NCBI RefSeq assembly: GCF_016841685.1
Contig: NZ_JAENYR010000024.1
Location: 1 to 42,790, forward strand
From: Thiohalomonas denitrificans
Lineage (GTDB): Bacteria; Pseudomonadota; Gammaproteobacteria; Thiohalomonadales; Thiohalomonadaceae
Direction: 5' to 3'
Length of the DNA: 42,790 nt
Each line of letters begins with the position of its first letter. Position 1 is the stretch's first letter. Under the pieces are notes generated by a model that searched no databases, was not told the DNA's origin, and saw nothing but the letters and a program-made list of their open reading frames with translations. Of this stretch, positions 24,419-35,002 are shown piece after piece. The position numbers were made by a program, and so were the translations under genes.

Positions 24419-26743
24419 TTAGAAAAGCGTGCCCAGAGTAAACTGGAACACCTCGGTCTCATCATCGGCTTCTTCATTCAGAGGCTGCGACAGGCTGAAG
24501 CTCATCGGCCCCATTGGCGTCAGCCAAACCAGCGAAAGCCCCGCCGAGTAGCGCAGCTCACCAAAATCGATATCCGATTCGGTAGTATCATAGACATTAC
24601 CTGCATCGACAAAGGCACTCAAGCGGGTCGAACCCGCCTGTTCCCCAAAAGGTGAAGGGAAAATCAGCTCCGCATTCCCGAGTACACGGGCATTACCACC
24701 CAGCGGATCATCATTGGAATCCCGTGGGCCGAGACTGTTGCCCTGGTAACCACGCACGGTCCGACTGCCGCCGGCATAGAAATTCTCAAACGGCGGCAAC
24801 TCGGAGGTGCCGCTGATGGCGTCACCATACCCAATTTCAGCTTCCCCCTTGAACGTAAGCCAATCACTGAGCGGAATATACTGCTCATGCTTTGCTCGCA
24901 CTTTGAAGAAGCTGATATCGTTTTCCCCTGGCGCCGGAGCGGCGAATTCGCCTGACAGCATGCTCACTCCCCCGCGATCCGGGAACACCGTCTTGTTGCG
25001 GGTGTCCCGATTCCAACTTGGCGACAGACGGAAGGTACTGAATGCGCAATCGTCAAGCTGGGCAGTATCCTCGCAGAAACCCACTATTTCATCGGACGCA
25101 TCTGTCCCCAGCTTCATCTCTGTCACGCGATAGTCCAGTCCCAGACGGTAGAAGCTGAATTCACTTAGCGGAACCCCGAAGGAGACCCCTGCCCCATAAG
25201 AGTCGGTCGTATATTCGGAGATATCCGCCTCCTCTGCATCGGTTTTTCGATAGGAGGCGCGGAGCGTCCGACTGATGCCGTCATCGGTAAAGTACGGGTT
25301 GGTGTGGCTGACGCTGTAGACGGTATTGACGTCGCTGGTATTCACTTCGATAGCCACGCGGTTGCCGGTCCCCAGGAAGTTATCCTGGTTGATGCTTCCC
25401 GACAGCAGCAGGCCTTCGGAGTCTCCATAACCTATCCCCAGGTTCAGACTACCGAAATTGGGGCGCTCTACCACGTTGTAATTGACGTCGACTTGATCCG
25501 GGCTGCCGGGCACCACGGGTGTTTCGACGTCGACCTGTTCGAAAAAGCCGAGTCGATCAATACGCTCGCGCGAGCGCTCCACGTTTTGGGTCGAAATCGG
25601 AGCGCTCTCCATCTGGCGGAGTTCGCGCCTCAGAACCTCATCCCGGGTTTTCAGATTACCGCTGATGTTGATACGGCGGACGTACACACGTTTGCCCGGA
25701 TCCACAAAAAAGGTCAAATCGACCGTTTTCCGCTCGTCGTCGATATCGGGGATGGGATTGACGTTGGCAAACGCATACCCTTCATCTCCGAGGCGCTCAC
25801 TGATCCCCCGAGCACTTTGGTTCACCCGCCTGCGGGAGAAGACTTCCCCCTCCCGGACTTCGATCAGCTCACGGATTTGTTGTTCGGGGAGGACGGTGTC
25901 ACCACCCAGGGCGACCTCGCCGATCCGGAACTGTTCACCTTCGCTGATATTGATGGTGATGTACACGTCCTGCTTGTCAGGAGTGATCGAAACCTGAGTG
26001 GAATCGACCGAGAAATTGATATAGCCCCGATTCAGGTACCAGGAGCGCAACGTCTCCAGATCGGCCCCAAGTCGCTGTTTCGAATATTGATCCCGGTCGG
26101 AAAACCAGGAAAAAAACGGCTTGGTACCGAGCTCGAACTTGTCGAGCAACTCATCTTCGTCAAAGACATCGTTTCCGACGATATTGATCCGTTTGATTTT
26201 TGCGGCTTCGCCTTCGCCGACCCGGATGTTCACCGCCACGCGATTCCGTTCCAGCGGCGTCACTTCGGACTCGACCCGGGCGCTGTACTTTCCCAGGTTC
26301 AGATACTGCCGTTTCAGCTCCTGTTCGACCCGATCCAGCATCGAGGGATTGAATACACGTCCCTCCGCGAAACCAATCTGTTTAAGGCTCTCCAGCAACT
26401 GTTCGGAGGGGATATCTTTATTGCCTTCCAAGTCAATGCTGGCAATGGCGGGGCGCTCTTCGACGAAGACAATCAGCGTATTCCCATCCCGCTCCAGAAC
26501 GACATTTTCAAAAAAGCCGGTTCCGAACAGTGCACGGATGGCCTCGCTGGAGCGACTTTCGGTCAGCCGCTCCCCTTGCTCCACCGGGAGATAGTTAAAG
26601 ACCGTACCGACGGAAATCCGTTGCAGACCTTCAACCTGGATGTCTTCAACCAAAAATGGCTCAAAGCCCCATGCCGACTGTATGGAGGCAGCAAACAACA
26701 CTAAGACCGCCACAGGGCGGAGAAAGGATTTCGGAAACGCCAT
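24419..26743 (-). CDS. bamA: Outer-membrane protein assembly factor BamA (774 aa)
   Basis: Essential core of the BAM complex that folds beta-barrel proteins into the outer membrane. A signal peptide (residues 1-26, ending SAWG-FEP) precedes five POTRA domains (about 27-420; the first is VEDIQVEGLQRISVGTVFNYL) and a C-terminal 16-strand barrel (about 430-774). The loop-6 motif VRGYQGNSLGPRD is near residue 660, and the chain ends with a Phe in FTLGTLF, the beta-signal. Two cysteines nine residues apart (FCEDTAQLDDCAF, near residue 555) suggest a disulfide in an extracellular loop different from the E. coli loop-6 pair. It lies 11 bp after rseP and is followed by skp. Confidence 0.97.
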   Translation of the reverse strand: MAFPKSFLRPVAVLVLFAASIQSAWGFEPFLVEDIQVEGLQRISVGTVFNYLPVEQGERLTESRSSEAIRALFGTGFFENVVLERDGNTLIVFVEERPAIASIDLEGNKDIPSEQLLESLKQIGFAEGRVFNPSMLDRVEQELKRQYLNLGKYSARVESEVTPLERNRVAVNIRVGEGEAAKIKRINIVGNDVFDEDELLDKFELGTKPFFSWFSDRDQYSKQRLGADLETLRSWYLNRGYINFSVDSTQVSITPDKQDVYITINISEGEQFRIGEVALGGDTVLPEQQIRELIEVREGEVFSRRRVNQSARGISERLGDEGYAFANVNPIPDIDDERKTVDLTFFVDPGKRVYVRRINISGNLKTRDEVLRRELRQMESAPISTQNVERSRERIDRLGFFEQVDVETPVVPGSPDQVDVNYNVVERPNFGSLNLGIGYGDSEGLLLSGSINQDNFLGTGNRVAIEVNTSDVNTVYSVSHTNPYFTDDGISRTLRASYRKTDAEEADISEYTTDSYGAGVSFGVPLSEFSFYRLGLDYRVTEMKLGTDASDEIVGFCEDTAQLDDCAFSTFRLSPSWNRDTRNKTVFPDRGGVSMLSGEFAAPAPGENDISFFKVRAKHEQYIPLSDWLTFKGEAEIGYGDAISGTSELPPFENFYAGGSRTVRGYQGNSLGPRDSNDDPLGGNARVLGNAELIFPSPFGEQAGSTRLSAFVDAGNVYDTTESDIDFGELRYSAGLSLVWLTPMGPMSFSLSQPLNEEADDETEVFQFTLGTLF

Positions 26744-26754
26744 CTATTTTTATC

Positions 26755-28113
26755 TCACCCGGCCAAACGGACCAAGTCGTTGTAAAAAGCCAAAGTCATC
26801 AGGGCGATGATTATCGCTATGCCAATCCGCTGGCCGACAGACTCCGTCGTCTCCGAGACGGGACTGCCCTTGACCGTTTCCACCAGATAGAACATCAGGT
26901 GCCCCCCATCGAGGACCGGGATTGGTAAAAGATTCAACACGCCGAGGCTGATACTAACAATTGCGAGGAAAGATAGAAATCGACTGAAACCCGCATAGGC
27001 GGAATCCCTGGCATAGCGGGCGATGGTGATGGGACCGCTGATGCTCTCTGTCGAAACCCGTCCGATCACCATTTCGCCCAGCATGCGAAGGGTCAGGCTG
27101 GACATCTCCCAGGTCCGGCTGATGGAAGACCCGACGGCCTCAACCGGTCCCTGCTGCCACTTACTGCTCAGTGCGGCCGCTTGCGACGGGTCGATCTTCA
27201 CCTGCGCTCCGATCTGGCCGACTGCCCCCTGCTCCGTTTCGACCCGCGCCGGCCGGATCTCGATCTCAATGCGTTCACCGTCTCGCAGCAGACTGAAGGT
27301 GAGCGCTTCCCCCGGACTATCCCGAATGGCCTCGACCATCGTCTGCCAATCATCCACCGGCTGACCGGCGATGGCGACCACCTCATCCTCCGGCAGCAGC
27401 CCCGCGGCTTCCGCCGGTGACCCCCCTTGAACCTCACCGATAACCGGCTGCAGATCGGGCCTTTGAGGGCGCAGACCAATGCTAGAGACCAGCTCCTCCG
27501 GCTTGACCTCCCGCCCGGCACGCTCCAGGGGGAGGTGCCTGGTTTCTGTCCTGCCGTCGGTGCGTACGGTCAGCTCGACCGGCTCTCCGAGCAGCAGTTT
27601 GGGAAGCAATCGATCGAACACTGCATCCCACGTTGGAGTCTCTTCGCCACCGACGGCGATGATTTCCTGGCCCGGGCGCAGATCGGCCCTGGCGGCAGGT
27701 GTGTCCTTCACCACTTCACCCACGATCGGCTTGACGCCGGGAATACCATTGACAAACATCAACCAAAACGCAAAAACGGCAAACAGGAAATTGAAGAACG
27801 GACCGGCGGCCACAATCGCAAACCGCCTTGCCACGCTCTTCCGATTGAAGGCGCGATCCAGCTCCTCCTCGGGCACCTCTACTTCGCGCTCGTCCAGCAT
27901 TTTGACGTAGCCACCGAGGGGAATGGCGGCCACCACGTATTCCGTGCCGTCCGCCGCCATGCGTTTCCAGAGCGGACGGCCAAAGCCGATGGAGAAGCGA
28001 ATCACCTTGACCCCCATCCGCCGCGCCACCCAAAAGTGACCGAATTCATGGACAGCGATGAGAACACCAAGGGCAACGACCAGTGCGAGGACTGAACCGA
28101 GAAAAGCGATCAT
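26755..28113 (-). CDS. rseP: Site-2 membrane metalloprotease RseP (452 aa)
   Basis: Intramembrane zinc protease that cleaves anti-sigma factor RseA to release sigma-E and also clears signal peptides. The metal site HEFGH is at residues 22-26 in the first membrane helix, the same numbering as in E. coli. Two PDZ domains occupy about residues 115-300 ([13 protein letters not shown] and [19 protein letters not shown]). The third metal ligand is in [13 protein letters not shown] near residue 395. I start at the ATG at 28113, which overlaps the dxr stop (ATGA) and has GGAG 4 nt upstream; an extension to 28143 would run into dxr. It is followed by bamA at 11 bp. Confidence 0.96.
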   Translation of the reverse strand: MIAFLGSVLALVVALGVLIAVHEFGHFWVARRMGVKVIRFSIGFGRPLWKRMAADGTEYVVAAIPLGGYVKMLDEREVEVPEEELDRAFNRKSVARRFAIVAAGPFFNFLFAVFAFWLMFVNGIPGVKPIVGEVVKDTPAARADLRPGQEIIAVGGEETPTWDAVFDRLLPKLLLGEPVELTVRTDGRTETRHLPLERAGREVKPEELVSSIGLRPQRPDLQPVIGEVQGGSPAEAAGLLPEDEVVAIAGQPVDDWQTMVEAIRDSPGEALTFSLLRDGERIEIEIRPARVETEQGAVGQIGAQVKIDPSQAAALSSKWQQGPVEAVGSSISRTWEMSSLTLRMLGEMVIGRVSTESISGPITIARYARDSAYAGFSRFLSFLAIVSISLGVLNLLPIPVLDGGHLMFYLVETVKGSPVSETTESVGQRIGIAIIIALMTLAFYNDLVRLAG

Positions 28114-29300
28114 AAGGCTCCGGGATAGCTGAGACGGATCCACTCACTCGTCACTCGACGAGCGGCGGCATCCTCCTCGAAGATAGTCGTGAGGTCTTCC
28201 GCCTCCCGTCGGGGGAGTGCACCCAGCGTATACTCGATGGACTGAGGAATCGCCGTAAACGGAATACTACCCTCGAGAAAGGCAGCAACAGCGATTTCAT
28301 TGGCTGCATTCAGCACGGCCGGGCACGTTCCGCCCGCGTCCATTGCCTCACCCGCCAGACGCAGGCAAGGAAAGCGTTGCAAGTCCGGGGGCTCGAAGTC
28401 GAGACGCGCCACCTGAAAGACGTCGAGGCTCTCCACGCCGGAACGGATCCGTTCGGGCCAGGCCAATGCATGGGCAATCGGGGTCCGCATGTCGGGATTG
28501 CCCATCTGTGCGATTACCGAACCGTCGATATACGACACCATTGAATGAATAATGCTCTGTGGGTGCAGCACCACCTGAATGCGATCCGTACGGGTACCGA
28601 ATAGCCAGCAGGCCTCAATGACCTCCAGCCCCTTGTTCATCATTGTGGCCGAGTCGACCGAAATCTTTCGGCCCATCGACCAATTGGGGTGGGCAACCGC
28701 CTGCTCGGGGGTGACCTGTCCCAGTTCCGATAATGGCAGATTCCGGAACGGACCACCGGACGCAGTCAACAGGATGCGATTGATACCAACCTTATCCAGC
28801 CCCCTCGCAAAATCGTGCGGCATGCACTGGAAAATAGCGTTATGTTCGCTGTCGATGGGCAGCAGTTCGGCGCCGTTTCGGCGCACCTCCTCCATGAACA
28901 GGGCACCGGACATCACCAGCGCCTCCTTGTTGGCCAGGAGTATACGCTTGCCCGCCCGGGCCGCAGCCAGACTCGGGCGCAATCCGGCCGCCCCGACGAT
29001 GGCAGCCATGACAACTTCCGCTTCGTCCAGAGCCGCCACGGTCTCGAGTCCCTTCTGGCCGGCGAGTACTTCCACCTCGGGCGCCAGCTCCCGCAGAAGT
29101 ACGGCGAGCTGCTCGGCTGCGGTCTCATCGACCATGGCCGCATAGCGAGGGCGAAAGGCAACGCACTGCTCCACCAGGCGGTCCACCCGGGAATTGGCGG
29201 TCAGCGCGACCACCCGGTAGCGATTCGGATGACGGGACAGCACATCCAGAGTACTCATACCGATGGACCCTGTGGCCCCCAGAACCGTTACGCCAATCAT
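28110..29300 (-). CDS. dxr: 1-deoxy-D-xylulose 5-phosphate reductoisomerase (396 aa)
   Basis: Second step of the MEP isoprenoid pathway: NADPH-dependent conversion of DXP to MEP, feeding undecaprenyl phosphate and quinone synthesis. The NADPH-binding motif [11 protein letters not shown] is at residues 4-14. [12 protein letters not shown] is near residue 123, the metal-binding DSEHNAIFQ near 149, SGGPF near 180, and [27 protein letters not shown] near 205. The length matches the family. It lies between cdsA (4-bp overlap) and rseP (ATGA overlap). Confidence 0.97.
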   Translation of the reverse strand: MIGVTVLGATGSIGMSTLDVLSRHPNRYRVVALTANSRVDRLVEQCVAFRPRYAAMVDETAAEQLAVLLRELAPEVEVLAGQKGLETVAALDEAEVVMAAIVGAAGLRPSLAAARAGKRILLANKEALVMSGALFMEEVRRNGAELLPIDSEHNAIFQCMPHDFARGLDKVGINRILLTASGGPFRNLPLSELGQVTPEQAVAHPNWSMGRKISVDSATMMNKGLEVIEACWLFGTRTDRIQVVLHPQSIIHSMVSYIDGSVIAQMGNPDMRTPIAHALAWPERIRSGVESLDVFQVARLDFEPPDLQRFPCLRLAGEAMDAGGTCPAVLNAANEIAVAAFLEGSIPFTAIPQSIEYTLGALPRREAEDLTTIFEEDAAARRVTSEWIRLSYPGAL

Positions 29301-30115
29301 GTCCAGGCCCTCAGTCCGTAAAGGCCCAGTGCAAAGACCGGGGCGGCCGCCGTCAGGCTATCGATGCGGTCGAGAATACCCCCGTGTCCCGGAAGCAGAC
29401 CGCCGCTGTCTTTAACATTCATCATGCGTTTGAACATACTTTCGGAGAGGTCACCCAACACCGAAGAGGCGATAGTGAGGCCGCACAGGAAGAGAAAACC
29501 GGGCAGCATGACCTCCGGCCGCAACCAGAACCACCCGACCGCCCCCGCCGCCAGAGCTACCGCGACGCCCCCGGCAACGCCCTCCCAGGTTTTCCCGGGG
29601 CTCACCCGGGGCGCCAGGCGATGGCGTCCCCAACGGCGTCCAGCAAAGTAGGCGCCGGTATCAGCGCCCCAGATCAGAACCACCAGCAGCAACACGAAGC
29701 CGGGACCCGGCGCCCGCTGCAGAATGACCAGGCATCCCCAGGCCGGCACCAGTACCAGGACACCGGCCAGTGCCCGGGTCGTACGGCTCTGCCGCAATGC
29801 CTTGATACCCGCGGGATAGCGAAGCACCGCCACCAGTGCTACTCCCCACCACGCCACCGCCGATACGCCGATGACGACGACACTGCTGGGCGCTGCAGTC
29901 AGCGGGTAGAGAATACCGATCAACAGCGCGACTGCAGCCATATACATGAAGCGTCCCGCATTCGAGTTCAAGCCGACCAGGCGGGTCCACTCCCAAGCTC
30001 CCAAAAGCATGATCACCCCAAGCAGGAGCGCAAAGAAGGCGGATGGCAGAGCGAGAATGGCCCAGGCTGCGAGCGGCGCCAGTATCAGCGCCGTGAGGAT
30101 TCTCTGCTTAAGCAC
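29297..30115 (-). CDS. cdsA: Phosphatidate cytidylyltransferase CdsA (272 aa, GTG start)
   Basis: Makes CDP-diacylglycerol from phosphatidate and CTP in the inner membrane. Several hydrophobic segments begin with [19 protein letters not shown]. The family signature is at the C-terminal end ([36 protein letters not shown]), with the metal-binding Asp residues. The frame is open far upstream, but the real start is almost certainly the GTG at 30115. It gives the normal length, has GGAG 7 nt upstream and overlaps the last codons of uppS by 8 bp. The longer upstream reading lies inside uppS in another frame and lacks hydrophobic character. Confidence 0.94.
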   Translation of the reverse strand: MLKQRILTALILAPLAAWAILALPSAFFALLLGVIMLLGAWEWTRLVGLNSNAGRFMYMAAVALLIGILYPLTAAPSSVVVIGVSAVAWWGVALVAVLRYPAGIKALRQSRTTRALAGVLVLVPAWGCLVILQRAPGPGFVLLLVVLIWGADTGAYFAGRRWGRHRLAPRVSPGKTWEGVAGGVAVALAAGAVGWFWLRPEVMLPGFLFLCGLTIASSVLGDLSESMFKRMMNVKDSGGLLPGHGGILDRIDSLTAAAPVFALGLYGLRAWT

Positions 30116-30866
30116 CCTCCTGCTCCACTTGGTCACCGGTCTTGCCGAACCGGCGCTGGCGCGAGGAAAACGAGTCCAGAGCGGCTTCGAAACCCGCCTC
30201 CCGGAACTCCGGCCACAGCATCGTGGTGAAATAGAGTTCAGTATAGGCCAGCTGCCAAAGCAGGAAATTGCTGATGCGCTGTTCACCACCAGTACGGATA
30301 AACAAATCCGGTTCGGGAAGCTCGCTCAGGACCAGGCGTGCCCCCAGGGCTGCCGGGGTAATATCCTCCGGCTGGATTTCACCGGCAGCGACGGCCCGGG
30401 CCATTGCTCGGGCGGCCTGAGTGATATCCCAGCGGCCCCCATAATTGACCGCGACCGCCAGCGTCAGGGCGGTATTGTTCCGGGTGAGCGCTTCGGCATC
30501 GGCGATGCGCCGTTGCAGCTCGGGTGAAAAGGCATCGATGTCACCCAGAATACGCAGCCGAATACCATTTTTATGCAGCTTGTCGACCTCTTTGTCGAGA
30601 GCCGTCATAAAGAGGTTCATCAGCAGTCCCACTTCTTCTTTGGGACGGCGCCAGTTTTCACTACTGAAGGCGAACAGGGTCAACGCCTCGATCCCATGCT
30701 GAAGAGATAGCTTCACCATGCTCCGAACCGATTCCAGGCCGGAGCGGTGTCCGGCAAAGCGCGGGAGGTGGCGCTGCTTGGCCCAGCGGCCGTTACCGTC
30801 CATGATGACGGCGACGTGCCGCGGCAAGCGCGTACGCGGGGTCGAACTGGTGTGTTCGTTCGCCAT
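30108..30866 (-). CDS. uppS: Undecaprenyl diphosphate synthase (252 aa)
   Basis: Cis-prenyltransferase that elongates farnesyl diphosphate to the C55 carrier used for peptidoglycan, lipopolysaccharide and the EPS of this window. The diphosphate-binding motif VAVIMDGNGRWAKQR is at residues 17-31, FAFSSENWRRP near 72, and the C-terminal DLFIRTGGEQRISNFLLWQLAYTELYF near 190 contains the RxGGE-type motif. I start at the ATG at 30866 (MANEH...); an upstream in-frame ATG at 30887 has no better ribosome-binding site. It lies 48 bp after frr, with a run of six Ts in between but no strong stem. Confidence 0.96.
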   Translation of the reverse strand: MANEHTSSTPRTRLPRHVAVIMDGNGRWAKQRHLPRFAGHRSGLESVRSMVKLSLQHGIEALTLFAFSSENWRRPKEEVGLLMNLFMTALDKEVDKLHKNGIRLRILGDIDAFSPELQRRIADAEALTRNNTALTLAVAVNYGGRWDITQAARAMARAVAAGEIQPEDITPAALGARLVLSELPEPDLFIRTGGEQRISNFLLWQLAYTELYFTTMLWPEFREAGFEAALDSFSSRQRRFGKTGDQVEQEGA

Positions 30867-30914
30867 AATTGTGAATACCGAGAACAACGCCCGAAAAAAG
30901 GCGCTAACCGGCGT

Positions 30915-31468
30915 TCAGATTTCCATCAAATCTTTTTCTTTCGCTTCCAGAAGCGTGTCCACTTCTGCGACGTATGCGTCCGTCAACTTCTGGATGTCTT
31001 CTTCGGCCTTGCGAGCCTCATCCTCCGAGATTTCCTTCTCTTTGAGTAGTGCTTTGAAATCACCATTGGCATCGCGGCGGATATTGCGGATTGCCACTTT
31101 GGCGTGTTCCCCTTCCTGGCGAACCAGCTTGCCCATATCACGACGACGCTCTTCGGTCAGGGCCGGCAGCGGCACTCGAATGACGGAGCCGGAAGTCGCC
31201 GGATTGAGTCCCAGGTCGGAGGTCATGATCGCCTTCTCTACCTTCTGGACCATAGGTTTCTCCCAAGGGGTCACCGTCAAGGTACGGGCATCCTCGCTGG
31301 AGATGTTGGCCACCTGGCTAAGAGGAACCTCCGAGCCATAGTATTCGACCATGACGTGGTCGAGGAGACTCGGCTGCGCACGTCCCGTACGCAGCTTGGA
31401 AAGTTCGTTCCGGAGCGCTTCGATACTTTTTTTCATACGCGCTTCGGCGTCTTTCTTGACATCATTAA

Positions 31469-31472
<4 letters not shown>
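30915..31472 (-). CDS. frr: Ribosome recycling factor (185 aa)
   Basis: Splits post-termination ribosomes together with EF-G. The sequence is the standard two-domain protein: an N-terminal helix ([37 protein letters not shown]), domain II with [26 protein letters not shown], and a C-terminal three-helix bundle with [27 protein letters not shown]. 185 aa is the usual length. The ATG overlaps the pyrH stop codon (ATGA), a common coupled arrangement. Confidence 0.98.
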
Positions 31473-32212
<740 letters not shown>

Positions 32213-32215
32213 CGG

Positions 32216-33100
32216 TCAGGTACCGCGGGCCTGGGCCATGACTTCCTCGACGAAGTTGTCGACCTTCTTCTCGATACCCTCGCCCACTTCGAAGCGGCGG
32301 AAGCTGACCACCTTGGCGCCCTTATCCTTTAGGAGCTTTTCGACCGTGGTATCCGGATCTTTCACGAATGGCTGACCCAGCAGGGTTATCTCCTTGAGGG
32401 CCTTCTTCACCCGGCCTTCGACCATCTTTTCGATGATCTCCTGCGGCTTGCCGCTCTCTGCGGCCTGGGCCATGAAAATCTCCCGCTCCTTCTCGATCAT
32501 CTCGGAGGGTACATCGTCGGAGGAGATGTGCTGTGGCTTGCTGGCGGCGATGTGCATCGCCAAATCGCGACCCAGCTCTTCATCGCCCCCTTCCAGCTCC
32601 GTCACCACACCGATACGGGTTCCGTGAAGATAAGTGGCCAGTGTACCGGAGGTCTGAAAGGTCACGAAGCGACGCACGGCCATATTTTCGCCCAGCTTGG
32701 CGATCAGCGTTTTCGTGGCATCGCCGACATTGGTGTCATCGCCGTGCTTCAGCGGCATGGCAAGCAACGCCTCCAGATCGTCGGGATCGCTGGCCAGCAC
32801 CCGTTCGGCGACGGCGTTAGCGAAGTCCTGAAAGTCCTCGTTCTTGGCCACGAAGTCGGTTTCGCAGTTGATCTCGACCATGGCTGCCCGCTTACCGTCG
32901 TCACTCATCTTGACCGTAATCAGGCCCTCGGCCGCGGTACGTCCGGCCTTCTTGTCAGCCTTGGCCAGGCCGGTCTTGCGCATATGTTCGATTGCGGCAT
33001 CGATATCGCCATCCGTCTCCACCAGCGCCTTTTTGCACTCCATCATGCCGGCACCGGTGCGTTCACGAAGCTCCTTTACCTGCGCAGCAGTAATCGCCAT
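32216..33100 (-). CDS. tsf: Elongation factor Ts (294 aa)
   Basis: Guanine-nucleotide exchange factor for EF-Tu. The conserved start [24 protein letters not shown] is at residues 3-26, followed by AADKKAGR-like [15 protein letters not shown] and the core [19 protein letters not shown] near 80. The Phe and Asp of the TDFV motif contact EF-Tu. I start at the ATG at 33100; AAGGGGA lies about 10 nt upstream. The open frame reaches 33163, but that stretch covers the terminator hairpin. It follows rpsB, with a terminator in the 117-bp gap that probably lowers tsf relative to rpsB. Confidence 0.97.
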   Translation of the reverse strand: MAITAAQVKELRERTGAGMMECKKALVETDGDIDAAIEHMRKTGLAKADKKAGRTAAEGLITVKMSDDGKRAAMVEINCETDFVAKNEDFQDFANAVAERVLASDPDDLEALLAMPLKHGDDTNVGDATKTLIAKLGENMAVRRFVTFQTSGTLATYLHGTRIGVVTELEGGDEELGRDLAMHIAASKPQHISSDDVPSEMIEKEREIFMAQAAESGKPQEIIEKMVEGRVKKALKEITLLGQPFVKDPDTTVEKLLKDKGAKVVSFRRFEVGEGIEKKVDNFVEEVMAQARGT

Positions 33101-33161
33101 TGTTCGTAGTCCCCTTTGAGAATTTTTCCAAACAGGTGGCTCAGCCGCCCGGGACGACTCC

Positions 33162-33182
33162 AAAAAAGGGGGCGAAGCCCCC
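33162..33182 (-). terminator. Rho-independent terminator/attenuator between rpsB and tsf
   Basis: On the minus strand, GGGGGC-TTC-GCCCCC is followed directly by six Ts: a textbook intrinsic terminator 35 nt after the rpsB stop codon. Since tsf and the operon lie beyond it, it probably works as a partial terminator that tunes the ratio of S2 to downstream products, as described for the rpsB-tsf pair in E. coli. Confidence 0.85.
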
Positions 33183-33217
33183 CTTCCTGAACATCTCTTT
33201 CGAGCGGTCGCCCGAGA

Positions 33218-33970
33218 TTACTCGGAGGCCTGCTCGCCTTCGGTAACCTCGATGAACTCGTCGGTCCCGCCTTCGGTAACCGGTGCGGTGGCAGCCTTGC
33301 CCTCCAGTATGGCGTTGGCAGCGCCCGCCACATAGAGGCTGATAGCGCGAATCGCATCATCGTTACCGGGAATTACGTAGTCGACGTCAGATGGGTCGCA
33401 GTTGGTATCCACCGCGGCCACGACCGGGATGCCCAGTTTCTTGGCTTCGCTGATGGCATTCTTCTCGTGACCGACATCGATGACGAACATCGCATCGGGC
33501 AGACCGCCCATGTCCTTGATGCCGCCGAGACTGCGATCCAGCTTTTCCTTCTCGCGCTGGCGCATCAGCGCCTCTTTCTTGACCAGTTTGGCCAGGGTGC
33601 CGTCCTGCTCCTGAGCCTCAAGGTCCTTCAAGCGCCGGATGGACTGCTTGACGGTCTTGAAGTTGGTCAGCATGCCGCCCAACCAGCGATAATCCACATA
33701 GGGCATACCGCAACGTTCCGCTTCCTGCTTGACGATGTCACGGGCCTGGCGCTTGGTGCCGACGAACAGGATCTTGCCCTTGTTCGAGGCCAGCTTGCCA
33801 AGATAATTCATTGCGTCGTTATAGAGCGGCAGCGACTTCTCGAGATTGATGATGTGAATCTTGTTACGCTGACCGAAGACGTACGGCACCATCTTCGGGT
33901 TCCAGTAACGGGTCTGGTGACCGAAGTGGACACCGGCCTCCAGCATCTGACGCATGGTCACATTAGCCAT
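33218..33970 (-). CDS. rpsB: 30S ribosomal protein S2 (250 aa)
   Basis: Small-subunit ribosomal protein. The family signatures [22 protein letters not shown] (residues 6-27), [39 protein letters not shown] near 70, and [37 protein letters not shown] near 155 are all present. The acidic C-terminal tail is slightly longer than in E. coli (250 versus about 241 aa). GAGGAG lies 8 nt upstream of the ATG. It is the first gene of the long minus-strand operon and has its own promoter and leader. Confidence 0.98.
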   Translation of the reverse strand: MANVTMRQMLEAGVHFGHQTRYWNPKMVPYVFGQRNKIHIINLEKSLPLYNDAMNYLGKLASNKGKILFVGTKRQARDIVKQEAERCGMPYVDYRWLGGMLTNFKTVKQSIRRLKDLEAQEQDGTLAKLVKKEALMRQREKEKLDRSLGGIKDMGGLPDAMFVIDVGHEKNAISEAKKLGIPVVAAVDTNCDPSDVDYVIPGNDDAIRAISLYVAGAANAILEGKAATAPVTEGGTDEFIEVTEGEQASE

Positions 33971-34115
33971 GTAAAAGTCTCCTCATTTGGGTTGGTCCTC
34001 CATGCACCCTCGGATATCGACCCCTTACGGGGGCACCCGGACACCCGTGACGGCGCATGTGTGGATTTTATTCGACCCTGGCGCGAGCCGGAGCCGTTTT
34101 CGTTTGCCTACAAAA
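33971..34115 (-). promoter_or_regulatory. rpsB 5' leader with hairpins, possible S2 autoregulatory site
   Basis: The predicted transcript has a leader of about 145 nt before rpsB. On the minus strand it contains CCCC-GTAA-GGGG (34021-34032), a stem capped by a GNRA-type tetraloop, with GGGTG stretches on both sides that could form a second stem or pseudoknot. Gammaproteobacterial rpsB leaders are known to be bound by S2 for feedback control. I infer the same role here from position and folding potential only, and no alignment was made. Confidence 0.4.
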
Positions 34116-34122
34116 GCGCGCC

Positions 34123-34151
34123 TTTATACCATATCCGTAACGGCACAACAA
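34123..34151 (-). promoter_or_regulatory. Sigma-70-type promoter of the rpsB operon
   Basis: Reading the minus strand: -35 TTGTTG (34151-34146), a 17-bp spacer, -10 TATAAA (34128-34123), then a GC-rich discriminator GGCGCGC, as is usual for stringently controlled ribosomal-protein promoters. The start point is expected near 34115. The same 264-bp gap also has to serve map on the other strand. Confidence 0.65.
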
Positions 34152-34234
34152 TTGCCGACGCCTTTTCACAGACAACCCGCCGAACCGGCAGCGCCCCGCC
34201 GGACAAACCCACAAATTGCAGGACTTTCAAACAC

Positions 34235-35002
34235 ATGGCTGTCCATATCAAGACGCCCGAAGAGATCGAAAAGATGCGTATTGCCAGCCGGCTGGCCGCC
34301 GAGGTGCTGGAAATGATCGCACCGCACGTCCAACCCGGCGTTACCACCGGCGAACTGGACCGTATCTGCCACGACTACATCGTCGAGGAGCAGCAGGCGA
34401 TCCCGGCGCCCCTCAACTACCACGGTTTCCCCAAGTCTATCTGTACCTCCGTCAATCACCAGGTCTGTCACGGGATTCCCGGCGATAAGGCTCTCAAGAA
34501 GGGGGATGTGGTCAATATCGATATCACCGTCATCAAGAATGGCTACCATGGCGATACCAGCCAGATGTTCTTTGTCGGCGAAGCGAGCGTAAAGGCCGAG
34601 CGGCTGGTACGTGTGGCCCGGGAGGCGATGATCACCGGGATCAGAATGGTCCGGCCCGGCATCCGTCTGGGGGATATCGGCCATGCGATCCAGGAATACG
34701 CCGAAAAACACCGCTACTCGGTGGTTCGCGAATACTGCGGCCACGGCATCGGTCAGCAGTTTCATGAAGACCCGCAGGTCCTCCACTACGGCGAACCCGG
34801 CACCGGTATAGTGCTCGAGGCGGGGATGACCTTCACTATCGAACCGATGATCAATGCCGGAAAACGTTTTGTTAAGCTGCTGCCGGATAACTGGACCGTG
34901 ATCACCAAGGACCGCACCCTCTCCGCCCAGTGGGAGCACACCATCCTGGTCACCGAAACGGGCTATGAGGTACTGACCCTCCGCAAAGGCGAGGAGATCT
35001 AG
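34235..35002 (+). CDS. map: Methionine aminopeptidase, type I (255 aa)
   Basis: Removes the N-terminal Met from nascent proteins. The five metal ligands are visible: Asp in VVNIDITVIKNG, Asp in YHGDTSQMF, His in YCGHGIGQQFHEDP, Glu in FTIEPMIN and Glu in QWEHTILVT. The substrate-pocket His is in YHGFPKSICTSVNHQVCHGIP. The start is the ATG at 34235 (MAVHIKTPEEIEKMR). The frame is open upstream to 33467, but that part is antisense to rpsB and meaningless. The TAG stop shares one base with the GTG of glnD. Confidence 0.97.
   Translation: MAVHIKTPEEIEKMRIASRLAAEVLEMIAPHVQPGVTTGELDRICHDYIVEEQQAIPAPLNYHGFPKSICTSVNHQVCHGIPGDKALKKGDVVNIDITVIKNGYHGDTSQMFFVGEASVKAERLVRVAREAMITGIRMVRPGIRLGDIGHAIQEYAEKHRYSVVREYCGHGIGQQFHEDPQVLHYGEPGTGIVLEAGMTFTIEPMINAGKRFVKLLPDNWTVITKDRTLSAQWEHTILVTETGYEVLTLRKGEEI

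Noticed and set aside
25304-26704. Long plus-strand open frame (466 codons) inside bamA
   Set aside because: It is fully antisense to a clear BamA with all domains, has no recognisable motif or ribosome-binding site, and reflects codon bias of the real gene.
29384-30229. Plus-strand open frame (281 codons) across cdsA/uppS
   Set aside because: Antisense to two well-supported genes, rich in Gln/Arg/Pro as expected for a shadow frame.
30867-30914. Terminator between frr and uppS
   Set aside because: A run of six Ts is present, but the preceding sequence forms at best a 3-bp stem.
33467-34234. Upstream extension of the map reading frame
   Set aside because: Antisense to rpsB and its leader; MetAP homologues begin at MAVHIKTPEEIEK, so the extension is chance.
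34166-34939. Minus-strand open frame antisense to map
   Set aside because: All conserved MetAP motifs lie on the plus strand; no family features on the minus strand.
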